DNA of 64,000 nucleotides from Chitinophagaceae bacterium BSSC1 (GCA_002256435.1 NKJC01000004.1:372001-436000); one strand, 5' to 3'. Positions 53,669 to 63,367 are shown, counted from the stretch's first letter. Numbers and translations are program-made. The notes: a model not told the origin generated them from the sequence alone.

Positions 53669-55519
53669 ATGTCTATCCTGAAAAAAATATTGTGTTTATT
53701 GATCTTGGTGCTCACGTTTGCCCCTGTGGTAGATGCACAGCAAAAAAAGAAGCAATCTAGCAGTAGCAAGAGCAGTTCCAAAAAGACTTCTTCCAAGAAA
53801 TCAAAAAAGCCTAGTTCCAAAAAATCTAGCTCCAAAAAAAGTTCCAAGAAGTCTTCCTCAAAAAGTAGTAGCAAGTCAGCTGCTTCCAAAAAAGTGAATT
53901 TGAATGAGGCGGATGATATTGCAGCAAAATTGGCCAAGGAAGCATTGGAAGATACCAGTCATCCAAAAGAAGTAGTGATTACATCAGCTTTTAAACCCTC
54001 TTTAAAAACGGCGGCAAAAATCAATTTTACTGCGGCTACGCCTTTGGCAGATACGGCAAGGTTGCAATTATTATATCGCGTTCCAGCTCAGAACCTTTTC
54101 TTTTCTTATCAACCCGTTCCTATTAAACCCATTGCCATGGCTATGGACTCCGTTGAGCCTTGGAAGAATAGTAGGTATATCAAAGTTGGTGTTGGAAATT
54201 TTAGTACCCCTTTTGCAGAAATGGGTCTGTCTTTTGGTGACGGTGTTACAAATACAGTAAGTATTCTAGCAACACATTTGTCTTCAAAAGGAAAAATTCC
54301 ATTTCAAGAATTTGGTAGAAACAAATTATCAGTCCTGGCAAATTTTCAGACAAAGACAGCCCATGATTGGAGCGCTCATGCTTTTTTTGACAATAGCAGA
54401 CAATACCTATATGGCTTTCAACCTGCTACAATACCTTATACCAAGGAAGATATCTTACAAAGATTCAATACCCTTGGTTTTGACTTGAGCATGAATAACA
54501 AATTGGTAGGAGAGAATGGTTTTAGTTATCAACCCAAGATTGGCTTTAGGTATTTTTCAAATAACAATAAAGCCAATGAAGTGAATTTCATGGCCCAATT
54601 ACCTTTTACAAAAGCATTCTCTAGGGTCTATGCTTTTAAGCTGGGACTAACTGCAGACATTGCTTCTTACAATGCTCCCATGATTCCCAATCCTTTAAAA
54701 ATTCAAAACAACCTATTTTATATTGATCCCAGTTTTCAATTCAAAACACCCAATCTTCGTTTAAACTTAGGGGTGATTCCTAGCTGGGATAATTCAGCCT
54801 TTAAAATGCTACCCAATCTAACGGCAGAAGCCAGCATAAAAGAAACGGGAATGACCGTAGAACTTGGTTGGAAAGGTTCTTATCAAAAAAATGGCTACCG
54901 AACACTGGCGGAATTTAATCCCTATATAGACAGACCAGATACGCTTTGGAATACCAGAATTGCCGAGCAATACTTGGGACTAAAAGGTTCCTTGGGTAAT
55001 CATTTTAGTTTTGCTGGAAGGGTCTCCTTTATGCAGTTCTTTAACCAACCCTTGTTTGTCAATAACTTCTTAGACGGAAGGGCTTTTAATATTTTGTATG
55101 ATAGCAGGGTTGAAGCCCTGAGAATCAAGGGTGAATTGGGTTATAAAGTACAAGAACAGTTTTCCTTGATGGCAGGAGTAAATATTACCCAATACACCAA
55201 ACTGTCTACCAATGACAAAGCTTATGGCTTGGTTCCCATGGAATTAACGGGTTCTTTAAAATGGAAACTGCTCAAAGACCTGCAAATTAAAGCAGATGTA
55301 TATTTTAGAGACGGGGTGCCTTATTTGTCCAAATCTTTGATTAGTCAAAAGCTGGATCCCGCTGCAGACTTGAATTTGGGAGCAGAATTTACCATTCTAC
55401 CTAGACTTAATATCTGGTTCCAAATGAATAATTTGCTAAACAATACTTACCAACGTTGGAACCAATATGAAGTGTTGGGATTCAATGTTTTGGGAGGAGT
55501 TGTATATTCGCTGCAGTAA
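53669..55519 (+). CDS. Lys/Ser-rich outer membrane beta-barrel protein
   Basis: 616 residues with a signal peptide (cut near VDAQQ). Residues about 25-73 are almost only Lys and Ser (KKKQSSSSKSSSKK-like repeats), a low-complexity positively charged tail at the mature N-terminus. A 50-residue linker carries VVITSAFKPSLKTAAKINF. The remaining 440 residues are amphipathic beta-strands of a TonB-dependent-receptor-like barrel, ending GGVVYSLQ. There is no plug domain, so it is not a standard TonB receptor. The positive tail could bind peptidoglycan, LPS or DNA (inference). It lies between the TPR and HU-like genes. Confidence 0.78.
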   Translation: MSILKKILCLLILVLTFAPVVDAQQKKKQSSSSKSSSKKTSSKKSKKPSSKKSSSKKSSKKSSSKSSSKSAASKKVNLNEADDIAAKLAKEALEDTSHPKEVVITSAFKPSLKTAAKINFTAATPLADTARLQLLYRVPAQNLFFSYQPVPIKPIAMAMDSVEPWKNSRYIKVGVGNFSTPFAEMGLSFGDGVTNTVSILATHLSSKGKIPFQEFGRNKLSVLANFQTKTAHDWSAHAFFDNSRQYLYGFQPATIPYTKEDILQRFNTLGFDLSMNNKLVGENGFSYQPKIGFRYFSNNNKANEVNFMAQLPFTKAFSRVYAFKLGLTADIASYNAPMIPNPLKIQNNLFYIDPSFQFKTPNLRLNLGVIPSWDNSAFKMLPNLTAEASIKETGMTVELGWKGSYQKNGYRTLAEFNPYIDRPDTLWNTRIAEQYLGLKGSLGNHFSFAGRVSFMQFFNQPLFVNNFLDGRAFNILYDSRVEALRIKGELGYKVQEQFSLMAGVNITQYTKLSTNDKAYGLVPMELTGSLKWKLLKDLQIKADVYFRDGVPYLSKSLISQKLDPAADLNLGAEFTILPRLNIWFQMNNLLNNTYQRWNQYEVLGFNVLGGVVYSLQ

Positions 55520-55530
55520 ATTCCTTTTTC

Positions 55531-56106
55531 ATGCACCAGTATTTGTTGAAATACCTTGTTTTACATAAGCAATTGCCCCTACCAAAAGTGGGTGTTTTTA
55601 GCATTGAACAGGTAAGTGCGCAGATTGATTCTACCAACCATTTGTTATATCCACCCTCACAGGTAATCCGGTTTAGTCAGGAAACCGTGGCGGCAGATAG
55701 GCATTTCTATGATTTTATAGTGAATGAAACGGGTTGGGAATTAGTAGATGTGATGCGCAATATTCAAAAATTTGCCCAGCAACTTTTAACAGATGCACAG
55801 GACAAACATGGCGCTATCTTACAAGGGATTGGTACTTTAAAAAAAGAAGGAGACGGTCATTTGTTATTTTTTGCAGACCGTCCTTTAGACTATTTGTTTT
55901 CTCAGGTTAAGATAGATAAATCAATCAGTTTGGCAAAAGCCGCAACTCTAAAACAGTCTGCCTATAAAGCCAAAGAATTGGAAGGGGATGAGCTAAGGGA
56001 ATTATTGGGTCAGGCCACCGATTCAGACACATCTGATAACTGGTGGGTCTATGCATTTGCCTTATTATTATTGGGTGTAGGTGCCTTGTTGTTTTATTAC
56101 GTTTAG
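55531..56106 (+). CDS. HU/CCDC81-like domain protein with C-terminal membrane anchor
   Basis: 191 residues. The N-terminal part (MHQYLLKYLVLHKQLPLPKVGVFSIEQVSAQIDSTNHLLYPPSQVIRF) resembles the first prokaryotic HU domain of the CCDC81-like group, which has a single closely related second half (TGWELVDVMRNIQKFAQQLL to LFFADRPLDYLF). A C-terminal membrane helix (WWVYAFALLLLGVGALLFYYV) anchors it with the domains in the cytoplasm. Such proteins are thought to link the envelope to cytoskeletal or DNA structures; that is inference. The gene is 11 bases after the barrel gene and 16 before the methyltransferase gene. Confidence 0.7.
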   Translation: MHQYLLKYLVLHKQLPLPKVGVFSIEQVSAQIDSTNHLLYPPSQVIRFSQETVAADRHFYDFIVNETGWELVDVMRNIQKFAQQLLTDAQDKHGAILQGIGTLKKEGDGHLLFFADRPLDYLFSQVKIDKSISLAKAATLKQSAYKAKELEGDELRELLGQATDSDTSDNWWVYAFALLLLGVGALLFYYV

Positions 56107-56122
56107 TTTCCAATTACCATTC

Positions 56123-57028
56123 ATGAGCCAGACCATACATTATCTTGAGTGCCCAGCTTGCAAAAGTGCAGATATATCAAAAGCATTAACCGCAAAAGAC
56201 CATACAGTTTCTGGTGAAAATTTTGAGATCTGGCATTGCAATCATTGTAGTCTGCGTTTTACGCAAGATGTTCCAGTTTTGTCAGCCATAGGACCTTATT
56301 ACCAATCAGAAGAATACGTGTCTCATTCTGATTCACAAAAAGGACTGATCAATAATTTATACCATCGCGTACGCAACCATACTTTAAAAACCAAGCGTCA
56401 ATTATTACAAGCCGTAACAGGCAAGCAACAAGGTTCACTCTTAGATGTTGGAGCGGGTACAGGTGCTTTTTCCAAAACCATGCAAGATGCAGGTTGGCAG
56501 ATTACGGGATTGGAACCAGATGAAACAGCCAGAAAAAATGCCAAGCAATTACACGGTTTAGATTTGCAATCACCCGATCAGGTATATCAGTTAGCTCCCA
56601 CACAATTTGACGCCATCACCCTTTGGCATGTGCTGGAACACGTGCACGATTTACAAGGCTATTTGGAAAATTTCCATCGTCTTTTAAAGGCAAACGGGAA
56701 GTTGATCATTGCCGTTCCCAACTATACCAGCAAAGACGCAGCTACTTATGGCGCTTTTTGGGCAGCCTATGATGTACCCAGACATCTCTATCATTTTTCA
56801 CCAGCCAGTATGCAAGCATTGGCAAAGTCTAAAGGATTTCAGGTTGACCAAATGCAACCTATGTGGTTTGATAGTGTTTACGTAAGTATGCTCAGTGAAA
56901 AATGCAAAACAGGAAAGACACAATTACTACCTGCCTTTTGGAATGGTATGTTGTCTAATGCCAACTCCATTGGTAATGCCGCTAATTGTAGTTCTGTGAT
57001 TTATATTTTGTCTAAAACAAGCGCTTAG
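56123..57028 (+). CDS. Class I SAM-dependent methyltransferase with zinc ribbon
   Basis: 301 residues from the ATG at 56123; the open frame runs 14 codons further. CPACK and CNHC form a zinc-ribbon-like pair at about 11-42. The methyltransferase has SLLDVGAGTGAFSKTM with motif I, then LPEQFDAITLWHVLEHVHDLQGYLENFHRLLKANGKLIIAVPN-like segments. This UbiE/COQ5-related group acts on small molecules or lipids. It ends four bases inside the convergent glutaminyl cyclase gene. Confidence 0.87.
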   Translation: MSQTIHYLECPACKSADISKALTAKDHTVSGENFEIWHCNHCSLRFTQDVPVLSAIGPYYQSEEYVSHSDSQKGLINNLYHRVRNHTLKTKRQLLQAVTGKQQGSLLDVGAGTGAFSKTMQDAGWQITGLEPDETARKNAKQLHGLDLQSPDQVYQLAPTQFDAITLWHVLEHVHDLQGYLENFHRLLKANGKLIIAVPNYTSKDAATYGAFWAAYDVPRHLYHFSPASMQALAKSKGFQVDQMQPMWFDSVYVSMLSEKCKTGKTQLLPAFWNGMLSNANSIGNAANCSSVIYILSKTSA

Positions 57029-57822
57029 TTGAATTTGATTTCAAACAAAGCTGGCCACCATTTTCCTGTTACATAGAAGGATTTGGTAACAGGATTATAC
57101 GCAATCCCATTAAATGCTTCTGAACTACTATCAGGCACATTGTTTTTCTTTAAAATATCTGTAAAATCTGCTTTGGCTTCTACCAAACCCGTTTGGGCAT
57201 TGATTTTGATGATCTCATTGGTTTGCCAAATATTGGCATAAATAGCACCATCTACCCATTCCAATTCATTGATCATAGACACATAACCATTGTTATTGCT
57301 TACACCTAGTGTACGTTCAATTTTAAAAGTTTCAGGATTTACAAAATATAGATTGCTTCCTCCCGTACCTATAATTAATGACTTGCCATCTGTGGTCATA
57401 CCCCAACCTTCATAAGGCCATTCAAATTCCTGGGGCAGTTTTTTAAAATTCAAATCGTATACAAATACCTTGTGTTCCTGATAAGTGAGTTGATAGATTT
57501 TACCATTCATGACGCTAATGCCTTCTCCAAAATATTGATCAGCTATTTTAAGACTTTTTTTGATTTTCCCTGTTTTAATGTCTACTTGTAAGAGTTTGCT
57601 ACGGCCCTTATTTCCAGTGCTTTCTAAAAAATCGCCTTCATGTAAGAAAAGCCCTTCAGTAAAAGAACTAGTATCATGTGGATACACATTTAAAACGGTA
57701 TAATTTAGTGTTGCTGGTGCAGGAATTGCAGAAGAACTATTGTTATTTTCAGTGCCTGTATTGTCATTATTACAAGCAGCCAAACCAAGGGCCAATACCA
57801 AGAGGGAAAAATATTGCTTCAT
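57025..57822 (-). CDS. Glutaminyl-peptide cyclotransferase lipoprotein
   Basis: 265 residues. A lipobox LGLAAC puts the lipid-modified Cys at 17. The mature protein is a plant-type glutaminyl cyclase beta-propeller: TSSFTEGLFLHEGDFLESTGNKGRSKLLQVD, YFGEGISVMNGKIYQLTYQEHKVFVYD, and SMINELEWVDGAIYANIWQTNEIIKI. It would convert N-terminal Gln of secreted proteins into pyroglutamate, a known modification of T9SS and other exported proteins in this phylum. It is convergent with the methyltransferase gene. Confidence 0.9.
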   Translation of the reverse strand: MKQYFSLLVLALGLAACNNDNTGTENNNSSSAIPAPATLNYTVLNVYPHDTSSFTEGLFLHEGDFLESTGNKGRSKLLQVDIKTGKIKKSLKIADQYFGEGISVMNGKIYQLTYQEHKVFVYDLNFKKLPQEFEWPYEGWGMTTDGKSLIIGTGGSNLYFVNPETFKIERTLGVSNNNGYVSMINELEWVDGAIYANIWQTNEIIKINAQTGLVEAKADFTDILKKNNVPDSSSEAFNGIAYNPVTKSFYVTGKWWPALFEIKFN

Positions 57823-57867
57823 AGAAAATGATTGCTTAAAAATAGGAAAGTTCCTTATTGGAAATAG

Positions 57868-59007
57868 TTAAAAATAGAGCAGCATTAGCTCTGCGGCTTT
57901 TTCACCCATGATGGGGGTGAGGGCTACACCCATACCATTACAAGCAATGGCTACAAATACATTGTCACTGACTTGACTAAGCAAGGGTTTCTTGTTTTCA
58001 GTAAAGCCCATGATCCCGCTCCAATGGTCTTCAATGGTATACTGATAAGAGGGATGAATATGTTCTTTTAAAAATCCTGTTAGTTTGGTTTTAATTAAAT
58101 CTGTAACAGCCGTTTCTGTGGTCTGTTCTGTTTCAAAATCAGCATTGCGGGCACCTCCTAATAAGATTCTATTCCCTAAGTTGCGCCAATAATAAAAACC
58201 TTCATCAAAATGAAAAGTACCACTGAGTTTTAATCCTTCAATAGGAGAAGTAACAATCACTTGACCCCTGGCAGGAATAATATTTAAATCTGGGAATAAA
58301 CCATTGCTATATGCATTGGTGCAAAACAAAACCTGGTTACAAGTAAATAGAATTTGTTGAGCCGTGTGCAGGATAATACCCTGAGGTTTTTTCTCCCAAA
58401 ACACTACTTCCATACCATTCAAAATAGATACACCAGCGGCCTGTACTTTTTGAATGAGTGCGCTCACTAATTTGCCAGAATGCAAACTACCTTCCAAGCT
58501 ATTTTCTACCATAGCATCAAAACCCATCATGCCTTTTTCAGCAATGGCTGCATCACGTCTTACAAAAGTTTGATCCTGATCGGTTAGGTCTTTTAACTGT
58601 TCATTGAGCTCACTCAATTTTTCATCCAATTGGTCAAAATGCGCATAGTCTTTGTTAATGCATTCATATCCACCACAGGGATCATATTCCATTTGAGCCA
58701 TACCAAAATGCCCTTTGATTTTTTCAATACCCAAGTAGCGCATTTTTACCACTTCTAGGGTGGTGTCCAAACCCATGTGCTCAATATCGTGAATGATTTC
58801 AGTTGGACTACCAAAGCAAGCAAATCCTGCATTGCGGGTAGATGCACCCAAGGGAATAGTATTCCTTTCTAGGATGGTAATTTTCAGATAAGGGTTCTTC
58901 TTCTTTAGCTCATAAGCCGTCCATAACCCCATCAATCCTCCACCTACTAGGATAACGTCCTGGGTAGAATAAAAACTCTCTTTTTCCCAAACCGATAACT
59001 TGCTCAT
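57868..59007 (-). CDS. DAO-family FAD-dependent oxidoreductase
   Basis: 379 residues. The FAD-binding N-terminus reads VILVGGGLMGLWTAYELKKKNPYLKITILERNTIPLGASTRNAGF. Later motifs are FYYWRNLGNRILLGGARN and DHWSGIMGFTENKKPLLSQV with VFVAIACNGMGVALTPIMGEKAAELML. This is the D-amino-acid oxidase/glycine oxidase-like family (DadA, SolA, ThiO relatives). The substrate cannot be read. TATCTTTG on the minus strand at 59012-59019 fits a -7 element. Confidence 0.88.
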   Translation of the reverse strand: MSKLSVWEKESFYSTQDVILVGGGLMGLWTAYELKKKNPYLKITILERNTIPLGASTRNAGFACFGSPTEIIHDIEHMGLDTTLEVVKMRYLGIEKIKGHFGMAQMEYDPCGGYECINKDYAHFDQLDEKLSELNEQLKDLTDQDQTFVRRDAAIAEKGMMGFDAMVENSLEGSLHSGKLVSALIQKVQAAGVSILNGMEVVFWEKKPQGIILHTAQQILFTCNQVLFCTNAYSNGLFPDLNIIPARGQVIVTSPIEGLKLSGTFHFDEGFYYWRNLGNRILLGGARNADFETEQTTETAVTDLIKTKLTGFLKEHIHPSYQYTIEDHWSGIMGFTENKKPLLSQVSDNVFVAIACNGMGVALTPIMGEKAAELMLLYF

Positions 59008-59028
59008 GACTCAAAGATAGTCAAATGA

Positions 59029-59060
59029 AAAAAGGAAGTACCAACTGATACTTCCTTTTT
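59029..59060 (-). terminator. Intrinsic terminator downstream of ychF
   Basis: AAAAAGGAAGTA (59029-59040) pairs perfectly with TACTTCCTTTTT (59049-59060), loop CCAACTGA. The stem's T-side lies 23 bases beyond the ychF stop on the minus strand. A candidate -33 TTG for the next gene (59042-59044) falls within the loop. Confidence 0.85.
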
Positions 59061-59083
59061 ATACAAATGATATGAACTATTTA

Positions 59084-60187
59084 TTATACGTTGAAACGGA
59101 AATGCATCACGTCTCCATCTTTTACTAGGTATTCCTTTCCCTCAATCCTCAACCTGCCATTTTCACGACAAGCAGCTTCACTGCCATATTTTACAAAGTC
59201 TTCATAAGCAATCACTTCTGCCTTGATAAAGCCTTTTTCAAAATCGGTATGGATCACACTGGCCGCTTGAGGAGCTTTCCAGCCCTTGTGAATGGTCCAA
59301 GCTCGTACTTCCTGCACACCAGCGGTAAAATAAGTATCTAGGTTCAGGAGTTTATAAGTGGTTCTGATCAAGCGGTTTAAAGCAGGTTCAGTCATGTTAT
59401 ATTCTTCCATAAACATCTGCTTGTCTTCCTCAGCTTCCATTTCTGCAATCTGGGCTTCAATATTATTGCACATGACAATTAGTTCCGCGCCTTCCTTGGT
59501 CACGGCTTCTTTGAGCATCTCTGAGAACTTATTACCGGTATGCATGCTGGCTTCGTCTACATTGGCTACATACAAAACGGGTTTGTCTGTGAGCAAGAAT
59601 AAATCAGCAATGGCGTTTTTCTCTTCTTTATCCAAACCCAAAGAATGAATGCTCTTTCCCTTTTCCAAATGCTCTTTGCAACGGTTTAAAATCTCAAATT
59701 CAGCCTTGGCCTTGGTATCCGTACCCACACGAGCCATTTTTTCTACTCTTGACCATTTGCGTTCAACAGAATCTAGGTCTTTTAACTGCAATTCGGTTTC
59801 AATGATTTCCTTATCGCTGATGGGGTTAATAGCACCTTCTTCTCTTAGTACATTTTCGTCTTCAAAACAACGAATCACGTGAATAATAGCATCTACCTCA
59901 CGAATATTAGCTAGGAATTTATTACCCAAACCTTCACCCTTACTAGCGCCTTTAACCAAACCAGCAATGTCTACAATCTCTAACTGAGTAGGAACGGTTC
60001 TATTGGGTTGTACCAATTCAGCCAGTTTGGCCATGCGTTCATCGGGAACGTCTACCAAACCCACATTGGGTTCAATGGTGCAAAAACGATAGTTGCTAGC
60101 CTGTGCTTTGGCACTAATACTAACTGCGTTAAATAAGGTTGATTTTCCAACATTGGGTAAACCCACAATTCCTGCTTGTAAAGCCAT
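59084..60187 (-). CDS. ychF: Redox-regulated ATPase YchF
   Basis: 367 residues from the ATG at 60187; seven codons further upstream the frame is still open. Walker A is GLPNVGKST (9-17), with the G2/switch stretch and NKxD-type specificity replaced by NVDE, as in YchF/OLA1 which prefers [15 protein letters not shown] and a C-terminal TGS-like domain ([22 protein letters not shown]) follow. It binds the ribosome and is linked to translation and oxidative stress. TATATTTG on the minus strand at 60206-60213 may be its -7 element. Confidence 0.93.
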   Translation of the reverse strand: MALQAGIVGLPNVGKSTLFNAVSISAKAQASNYRFCTIEPNVGLVDVPDERMAKLAELVQPNRTVPTQLEIVDIAGLVKGASKGEGLGNKFLANIREVDAIIHVIRCFEDENVLREEGAINPISDKEIIETELQLKDLDSVERKWSRVEKMARVGTDTKAKAEFEILNRCKEHLEKGKSIHSLGLDKEEKNAIADLFLLTDKPVLYVANVDEASMHTGNKFSEMLKEAVTKEGAELIVMCNNIEAQIAEMEAEEDKQMFMEEYNMTEPALNRLIRTTYKLLNLDTYFTAGVQEVRAWTIHKGWKAPQAASVIHTDFEKGFIKAEVIAYEDFVKYGSEAACRENGRLRIEGKEYLVKDGDVMHFRFNV

Positions 60188-60259
60188 GTACAAAATTTTG
60201 AGCGGCAAATATAGTTTGATTTGCGCTTTAATGGGTTTAAAAAACCGCTTGAACCAATT

Positions 60260-61576
60260 CTAGAGCACTAATAGCACTTTGCTGCCTAAGATTTTATACT
60301 GTTTATCTCTATAAACCACTTGGTAACGGCCTTTTTGGAGGTAGAGATAATAATAGCCATCGGGCGATGTAGCATAGGTTTGATCTGCAGGCACTACCAT
60401 GATCACGCGTTTTTCATTGTATTCCTTTTCATAAAATGCCTGTACAAAAAACAGGTCTCTGAAAATAGGTTGCACGGCGGTTTCTTTTTTCCATCCATTC
60501 ATGGAACTAAATAGGGGTCTGCCATTCTTGAATTTGGTAGGTGGATGGTAGACATAGATGTCAAATAGATGATAGCCAAACAAGTCAACAGATTTTCCAG
60601 CTAAATCAGGTACCATGGGAGCATCATAGCCCAATTTAGGGGCGTATTGTTGGTACCAGAGCGCGCCATAGAGTCCATTGCTACCCTCGGTCATACCCGT
60701 TTGGTCAATGGTCAATGGATCAATACCCGATATGATTTTAAAATATGCGGCCATTGGAATCCGACCATCGCTTCCAGCGCCTTCTTCAACATGACCCTGA
60801 CCAGCGTGTACCAAGATCTTGGCCTTGGGTTCCTTTTCTAGAATCTGATAGATTTTTTGTGCTTGGGTATATTCCCGTTGGTTTACAGTATGGCTGGAAC
60901 TGCTGTCTTCATAAGCAACAAGGGTATAGCCCAATTCCAATGCTTTACGCACCAGTTCACCAGCCAAGGGTTCACAGGTATAATGACCAGTAAGCATATT
61001 CACTTGTCTAAGCGATGCATTGGGGAAGGGGCTCAAGGTTTCCATGGCTAGGTAGCGGAATCCCTGTTGGTAAAGATCTTCTAATAGAGAGGCTGTAAAG
61101 ACCCGATGCTGGGGTTTCTCATGGGCTTCATTGATCATGACCACCTGACTAGTCCTGGTTTTTCCCAGAATATAGGATTTGGCGTCTTTGAAACTGGCTC
61201 CTGCAAAAGGATTGCCCTGTTTGTTGATTGCTTTTTGTAAGGAATCTGTGTAAGGTGAAAACAGTTCTATTTTCTCTAATTCCTGCACACCCGCATAGTC
61301 ACCAATAAAAGCCAGTGATTGTTTTAAATCAGCATAATAATCGGCCCTGCCACTGGTTTTAATGAGCCAAGGTTCCTGTTTAAAGGATTTGTATAGCGGA
61401 TATAAATAGTGCAGCTCTTGGTTATGGTAAATTGAAAGGTATTGGCTAGAATCTAAAGCCATCCCTTTTTGAGCTTGCACATAGTCTTTGAGGTAATTGT
61501 AATTCTCACTCCATTGGGCTTTTAAAGACAATTGGGTAAGACAAATTAGAACCAGCAAGAAAAAGGCTTTGCGCAT
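60260..61576 (-). CDS. Secreted ChaN/EreA-like superfamily protein
   Basis: 438 residues from the ATG at 61576, giving a signal peptide ending SLKAQ; an in-frame ATG at 61594 adds six residues. The core has VVMINEAHEKPQHRVFTASLLEDLYQQGFRYLAMETLSP, with an E-x-x-H-like motif as in the ChaN/TraB/EreA group, then AKILVHAGQGHVEEG with a second His cluster. These motifs are found in heme-binding ChaN and in erythromycin esterase-like proteins; which applies is unclear. A C-terminal domain (about 340-438) is beta-rich. A lone gene between ychF and the EVE gene. Confidence 0.68.
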   Translation of the reverse strand: MRKAFFLLVLICLTQLSLKAQWSENYNYLKDYVQAQKGMALDSSQYLSIYHNQELHYLYPLYKSFKQEPWLIKTSGRADYYADLKQSLAFIGDYAGVQELEKIELFSPYTDSLQKAINKQGNPFAGASFKDAKSYILGKTRTSQVVMINEAHEKPQHRVFTASLLEDLYQQGFRYLAMETLSPFPNASLRQVNMLTGHYTCEPLAGELVRKALELGYTLVAYEDSSSSHTVNQREYTQAQKIYQILEKEPKAKILVHAGQGHVEEGAGSDGRIPMAAYFKIISGIDPLTIDQTGMTEGSNGLYGALWYQQYAPKLGYDAPMVPDLAGKSVDLFGYHLFDIYVYHPPTKFKNGRPLFSSMNGWKKETAVQPIFRDLFFVQAFYEKEYNEKRVIMVVPADQTYATSPDGYYYLYLQKGRYQVVYRDKQYKILGSKVLLVL

Positions 61577-61657
61577 GCGCGATATTTTTTGCAAGAATAC
61601 TGTCTTTACTGTTAATAGGAACCCAAGAAAGTCAAGCTATCTCAGCTTTAACAGATA

Positions 61658-62068
61658 TTATTTGGTCTTTGCGTATTGCATGACTATTTCCCATTCTTCC
61701 GGTTTCACGGTTTGAACAGACAATCTACCCAAACGAATTAAATCCATATTAGTAAGTCTTGGGTCTTGTTTGAGCACTTGTAAAGACACTGGAACTTTGA
61801 GTTTTTTATGAGGCTTAAAATCAACCACCAACCAAGCAGGATTGTCTGTGGTAGGGTCTTGATAAGCTTCCTTAACCACTTTGGCAATGCCTACAATTTC
61901 CATCCCTTCATTGCTATGGTACCAAAAAGCCAGGTCACCTTTTTTCATAGAGCGAAGGTTATTGCGAGCGCCATAATTGCGTACTCCGTCCCACATGGTC
62001 AGACCTTCTTGTTCAAACTGCTCCCAACTATACTTAAAAGGTTCTGATTTGATTAACCAATAGTTCAT
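61658..62068 (-). CDS. EVE domain protein
   Basis: 136 residues, starting with MNYWLIKSEPFKYSWEQFEQEG. The EVE fold has MWDGVRNYGARNNLRSMKKGDLAFWYHSN, IVGIAKVVKEAYQDPT, and a late RLSVQTVKPEEWEIV. EVE proteins are PUA-like and bind modified bases in DNA or RNA; several act in phage defence when fused, but this is the free single-domain form common in housekeeping contexts. Nothing defence-like is next to it. Confidence 0.9.
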   Translation of the reverse strand: MNYWLIKSEPFKYSWEQFEQEGLTMWDGVRNYGARNNLRSMKKGDLAFWYHSNEGMEIVGIAKVVKEAYQDPTTDNPAWLVVDFKPHKKLKVPVSLQVLKQDPRLTNMDLIRLGRLSVQTVKPEEWEIVMQYAKTK

Positions 62069-62149
62069 GATTTGCAAATTCAAAAGTCAAAAAGGATTGT
62101 GAAAGGAAAAATAAAATAATCCAAACAAATGCCAAATTAAAAAACAAGT

Positions 62150-62869
62150 TTAATACCCACTAGCCAACACATCGGCCAGGTGCAAGACTTGCATATTGGA
62201 GCCATGGTTTTGTAAACAACCATTAATATGCATGAGGCAACTCATGTCTGTACTAATCAAATAGTCAGCGCCTGTTTCACCAGCATTGGTAATTTTTTGT
62301 TCACCCATGGCAATACTAATGGGTTCAAATTTTACAGCAAATGTGCCACCAAAACCGCAGCAGGTTTCTACGTCATTCATCTCTACCAATTCTAGTCCAG
62401 CTACCTTACTCAATAATTGTCTAGGACCTTGTTTAATCTTGCATTCACGAAGTGCTGCGCAACTATCGTGGTAAGTGGCTTTGCCTTCAAACTTGGCACC
62501 TAGGTCATCTATTTGAAGAATATCAATCAAGAATTCAGAGAGTTCAAATATCCTGGATTTGATTTTTTGAGCCTGTTGCAAATGAGCTGAATTTTCAAAC
62601 AGTTTGGCGTATTCATTACGGACAAAACCCACGCAAGAAGCTGAAGGGGCAACAATATATTCAGCGCCTTCAAAATCATGTAAGAATTTGGTACAGACTT
62701 CTTTGGACTCACCCCAGAACCCAGCATTAAATGCGGGTTGACCACAACAGGTTTGTTGGGCATTGTAGATGACTTCGCAACCTGCTTTCTCTAATACTTT
62801 TACCATATTAAAAGCAACAGTAGGGTAGAGTTGGTCTACAAAACAGGGAACAAAGATTTGCACTTTCAT
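62150..62869 (-). CDS. LutA/YkgE-like CCG-domain Fe-S oxidoreductase subunit
   Basis: 239 residues with two CCG repeats, CCG at 41-43 (TCCGQPAFNAGFWGE) and CCG at 170-172 (TCCGFGGTFAVKF). Such subunits bind a 4Fe-4S cluster and take part in L-lactate oxidation (LutABC) or in heterodisulfide-like redox steps. The LutB and LutC partners are not next to it. It follows ribH by 12 bases on the same strand. Confidence 0.9.
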   Translation of the reverse strand: MKVQIFVPCFVDQLYPTVAFNMVKVLEKAGCEVIYNAQQTCCGQPAFNAGFWGESKEVCTKFLHDFEGAEYIVAPSASCVGFVRNEYAKLFENSAHLQQAQKIKSRIFELSEFLIDILQIDDLGAKFEGKATYHDSCAALRECKIKQGPRQLLSKVAGLELVEMNDVETCCGFGGTFAVKFEPISIAMGEQKITNAGETGADYLISTDMSCLMHINGCLQNHGSNMQVLHLADVLASGY

Positions 62870-62881
62870 AACCGTAAAGGT

Positions 62882-63361
62882 TTATTTCAATTTTCTATTC
62901 AAAGCAATCATCTTGATAGCAGTAACTGCCGCTTCCTCACCCTTGTGGCCGTGTTTGCCACCCACGCGCTCCAAAGCCTGTTGCTCATTTTCTAAAGTAA
63001 GTACCCCAAAGATCACGGGCACATCCATACTAAGATTAAGTTGTAGAACACCATCTGTAACGGCTTTACATACATAGTCAAAATGAGGTGTGTCTCCACG
63101 GATCACCGTACCCAATGTAATATAAGCATCGGGTGGTGTTTTGCTATAAGCGTAATGATTCTTGACAGCAAAGGGAATTTCAAATGCTCCTGGCACGGTG
63201 AGTGTTTTGCATGTAACACCTTGTGCTTTTAAAACCCGTTTTACACCTGCTTCCAATTTATTAATGATAGCAGCATTCCATTCTGTTTTCACTATAACAA
63301 CAAAGGCATCCTTGATAACAGGGATGCCTTTGCTTAATGCAGTATTACCTTGAGTAGCCAT
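62882..63361 (-). CDS. ribH: 6,7-dimethyl-8-ribityllumazine synthase
   Basis: 159 residues. It joins 5-amino-6-ribitylaminouracil and dihydroxybutanone phosphate in riboflavin synthesis. Key segments are VVIVKTEWNAAIINKLEAG, VPGAFEIPFAVKNHY with the usual catalytic surroundings, GTVIRGDTPHFDYVCKAV with the His, and DVPVIFGVLTLENEQQALERVGG. The length is normal. It follows the TPR gene by six bases. No FMN riboswitch is seen. Confidence 0.95.
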   Translation of the reverse strand: MATQGNTALSKGIPVIKDAFVVIVKTEWNAAIINKLEAGVKRVLKAQGVTCKTLTVPGAFEIPFAVKNHYAYSKTPPDAYITLGTVIRGDTPHFDYVCKAVTDGVLQLNLSMDVPVIFGVLTLENEQQALERVGGKHGHKGEEAAVTAIKMIALNRKLK

Positions 63362-63367
63362 TAGCTA

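Noticed and set aside
61658..62068. EVE protein as a phage-defence component
   Set aside because: The gene is a free-standing single domain among housekeeping genes; no nuclease, helicase or toxin partner is adjacent.
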